Of a stretch of 64,000 bases of DNA, positions 62,812 to 64,000 are shown piece after piece. This stretch comes from JANNSX01 sp041397825 (GTDB taxonomy: Bacteria > Pseudomonadota > Alphaproteobacteria > Rhizobiales > Hyphomicrobiaceae). The first letter of the stretch is position 1. Every line of letters begins with the position of its first letter. Location of the stretch: positions 262,694 through 326,693 of the forward strand of contig JAWKVX010000007.1 of the NCBI GenBank assembly GCA_041397825.1. The letters are read 5' to 3'. The notes beneath the pieces are model-generated. The model did no database searches. It was given only the letters and a program-made list of their open reading frames with translations, and was not told the DNA's origin. The position numbers were made by a program, and so were the translations under genes.

Positions 62812-63221
62812 CCTGGGCGCACCGGCGGGAACAGCAAGCAGCGCACTGGCAACCGTCGAGCCATGGGAATTCGTCGCGCCGCTGGCTAAGCTTGCCCTCG
62901 CATGGCCCGGATGTGTCTGATGAGAGTGGGGGAGTTGAGCGATCGGCCCATGGTGTTGCCTTGCGCACTTGATTGAGGCCCATCGTGCGCATCGCGTTTC
63001 GCTGCGGTGGACCGTCAGCTCTCGCTCCCACCAAAGACCATTGCCGCCTTTGCCGTTTCAGCCGCCCGTGATGTCTCTGGCCTAGCCGTCCGCCGGCATG
63101 GGCTCAAGGCCCAGGCGAGCGGGGCTTAACAGGCCGGCCTTGACCCTTGTCATCGGAGCGTCTTTCCGGCCGGACGCGACGGTCGGCTCCGAAAACCATG
63201 GCGCTCCAGCGGGCAAGAGGC
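62812..63221. other. Gene-free stretch after the lip operon
   Basis: About 410 bp without a plausible coding frame. Short open stretches exist but have no recognisable similarity. It could be decayed DNA at the boundary between the sulfur locus and the mobile mystery pair. I see no terminator or direct repeats that would define an insertion end. Confidence 0.5.
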
Positions 63222-63335
63222 GCAAGGTTGCAGCCTGATGAGTGGTGCAAAAATCAGGTTGAAACCTGATTTTTATTCAGCTATGATCAGGTTGCAACCT
63301 GATATTTGTCGGCAAGAAACAGGCTATAGCCTTAT
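63222..63335. promoter_or_regulatory. Array of four operator-like dyads before mobile mystery protein A
   Basis: Four related palindromes are centred near 63230, 63261, 63294 and 63326, that is 31, 33 and 32 bp apart. The second (63249-63274) has perfect 12-bp arms ending AATCAGGTT/AACCTGATT around GA; the third (63286-63303) is the perfect ATCAGGTTGCAACCTGAT; the first and fourth (AGGCTATAGCCT core) are weaker. The last overlaps the mmyA start codon. Autorepression by the Xre-type product is the likely purpose. Confidence 0.7.
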
Positions 63336-63798
63336 GAAAAGCACCATCCGCCAGCGAGCGAGGCAGCGTCTCGATGAGCGCCTCATCCCGCTTAAGCCCG
63401 AGAACAGGCTCTTGCCGCCCCCGAAGGGCTGGATACGCGCCATCCGGGATGCTCTCGGCATGACTGGTCCGCAATTCGGGGTCCGCCTCGGCATCAAGCC
63501 GCAAAGCGTGGCTGATATCGAGAAGTCCGAGGCGACAGGCTCCATCCAACTCAAGACGCTGAGCCGGGCCGCCGAAGCTCTCGATTGCACACTCGTCTAT
63601 GCCCTTGTGCCGAAGACCTCGCTCGAAGGTGCCGTAGAAGCTCGTGCGCGCCGCATTGCCCTGAAGGAACTCCAGCGTGTCGCCCATACGATGAAGCTCG
63701 AGGACCAGAGTGTCGGCGACGCCGCATTGGAGGAACGCATCGCGGCATACGTCCGGGATGTGATCAAGGATCGCGATTTGTGGGCAAACCGTGCCTGA
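63334..63798 (+). CDS. Mobile mystery protein A (Xre-family regulator)
   Basis: The 154-residue protein has an Xre-type helix-turn-helix (MTGPQFGVRLGIKPQSVADIE, about residues 43-63) and a helical C-terminal half, matching mobile mystery protein A, which is nearly always encoded just before the Fic-domain mobile mystery protein B. It probably acts as the antitoxin-like regulator of the pair. The ATG at 63334 lies inside the last operator dyad; an upstream in-frame ATG at 63238 would be translated through the operators. Confidence 0.85.
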   Translation: MKSTIRQRARQRLDERLIPLKPENRLLPPPKGWIRAIRDALGMTGPQFGVRLGIKPQSVADIEKSEATGSIQLKTLSRAAEALDCTLVYALVPKTSLEGAVEARARRIALKELQRVAHTMKLEDQSVGDAALEERIAAYVRDVIKDRDLWANRA

Positions 63799-64000
63799 TC
63801 TCTTTCAGGAGCCTGATGACGCCACGCCTTTGGAGCCTGAAGAACGCGAAGGGTTGCAGCAGACCTGGATCACTCACCGCAGCGACCTTAACGAGGCGGA
63901 GCAGGAGAACATCGTGCATGGAGCGGCATGGGCCCGCTCCAGCCGGCAGCGCACCGCGGACATCTTCAACGAAGGCTTTGCCAGATCCCTGCATCGACGC
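63791..64000 (+). CDS. Mobile mystery protein B (Fic family), truncated by window end
   Basis: A GTG at 63791, overlapping the end of gene A by 8 bp, opens a frame that runs to the window edge (70 residues). The sequence PDLFQEPDDATPLEPEER, HRSDLNEAEQENI and HGAAWARSS is typical of the N-terminus of mobile mystery protein B, a Fic-fold protein expected to AMPylate or otherwise modify targets. The catalytic HPFxxGN motif would lie beyond the window. Confidence 0.8.
   Translation, partial: MPDLFQEPDDATPLEPEEREGLQQTWITHRSDLNEAEQENIVHGAAWARSSRQRTADIFNEGFARSLHRR

Overview
The window is high-GC chromosomal DNA from an alphaproteobacterium, most likely a member of the Hyphomicrobiales. Supporting marks are the nuo-birA-rnj order, LpxI in place of LpxH, a short type-2 ProS, an S2 protein with a C-terminal helix-hairpin-helix tail, ctrA near a DUF1153 (SciP) gene, and a Hyphomicrobium-type sulfur oxidation locus. 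The species cannot be named from the sequence.

Positions 1-32489 are housekeeping genes, all on the plus strand: the end of the complex I operon (nuoI partial, nuoJKLMN), birA, RNase J, methylmalonyl-CoA epimerase, a DUF1467 protein, proS, a LolC/E-type protein with lolD, dnaE, rpsB-tsf-pyrH-frr, then the envelope cluster uppS-cdsA-dxr-rseP-bamA-lpxD-fabZ-lpxA-lpxI-lpxB. Noteworthy non-coding items are palindromic repeats between nuo genes and an exact GAAC-N7-GAAC (alphaproteobacterial LexA-type) box in front of dnaE.

Positions 32490-46124 are mixed. They hold a class III adenylate cyclase with TPRs, a DAO-family oxidoreductase, and the cell-cycle genes ctrA, fliJ-like and sciP with unusual promoter dyads and a near-perfect sigma-54 site before sciP. 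Then come mnmA, a tRNA-Met(CAT) with a textbook promoter, a flavin oxidoreductase, and an operon of three tiny membrane proteins with an APC permease.

Positions 46302-62811 form the main accessory system, a complete sHdr sulfur-oxidation locus. One minus-strand operon (dsrE2-tusA-dsrE-tusA-SQR-DUF1641) supplies sulfur relay and sulfide oxidation proteins. A second minus-strand operon (dsrE3-hdrC1-membrane protein-hdrB1-hdrA-hyp-hdrC2-hdrB2-Cys-rich protein-lbpA) encodes the heterodisulfide-reductase-like complex and its lipoate-binding partner. A divergent plus-strand operon (lipS1-lipT-lipS2-sLpl(AB)-lipX) encodes the dedicated lipoate assembly pathway for LbpA. An ArsR-family repressor gene (sHdrR type) sits between the two minus operons, and operator-like palindromes lie in both divergent promoter regions. 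The core of this system is described in Hyphomicrobium denitrificans. Less familiar here are the 104-aa membrane protein inside the hdr operon, the 139-aa cysteine-rich protein before lbpA, and a LipX whose amidotransferase triad is degenerate.

Positions 62812-64000 hold a gene-free stretch and then a mobile mystery protein A/B pair (Xre regulator plus Fic protein, the latter cut by the window end). Four operator-like dyads spaced about 32 bp apart precede it, suggesting the start of a more mobile region.
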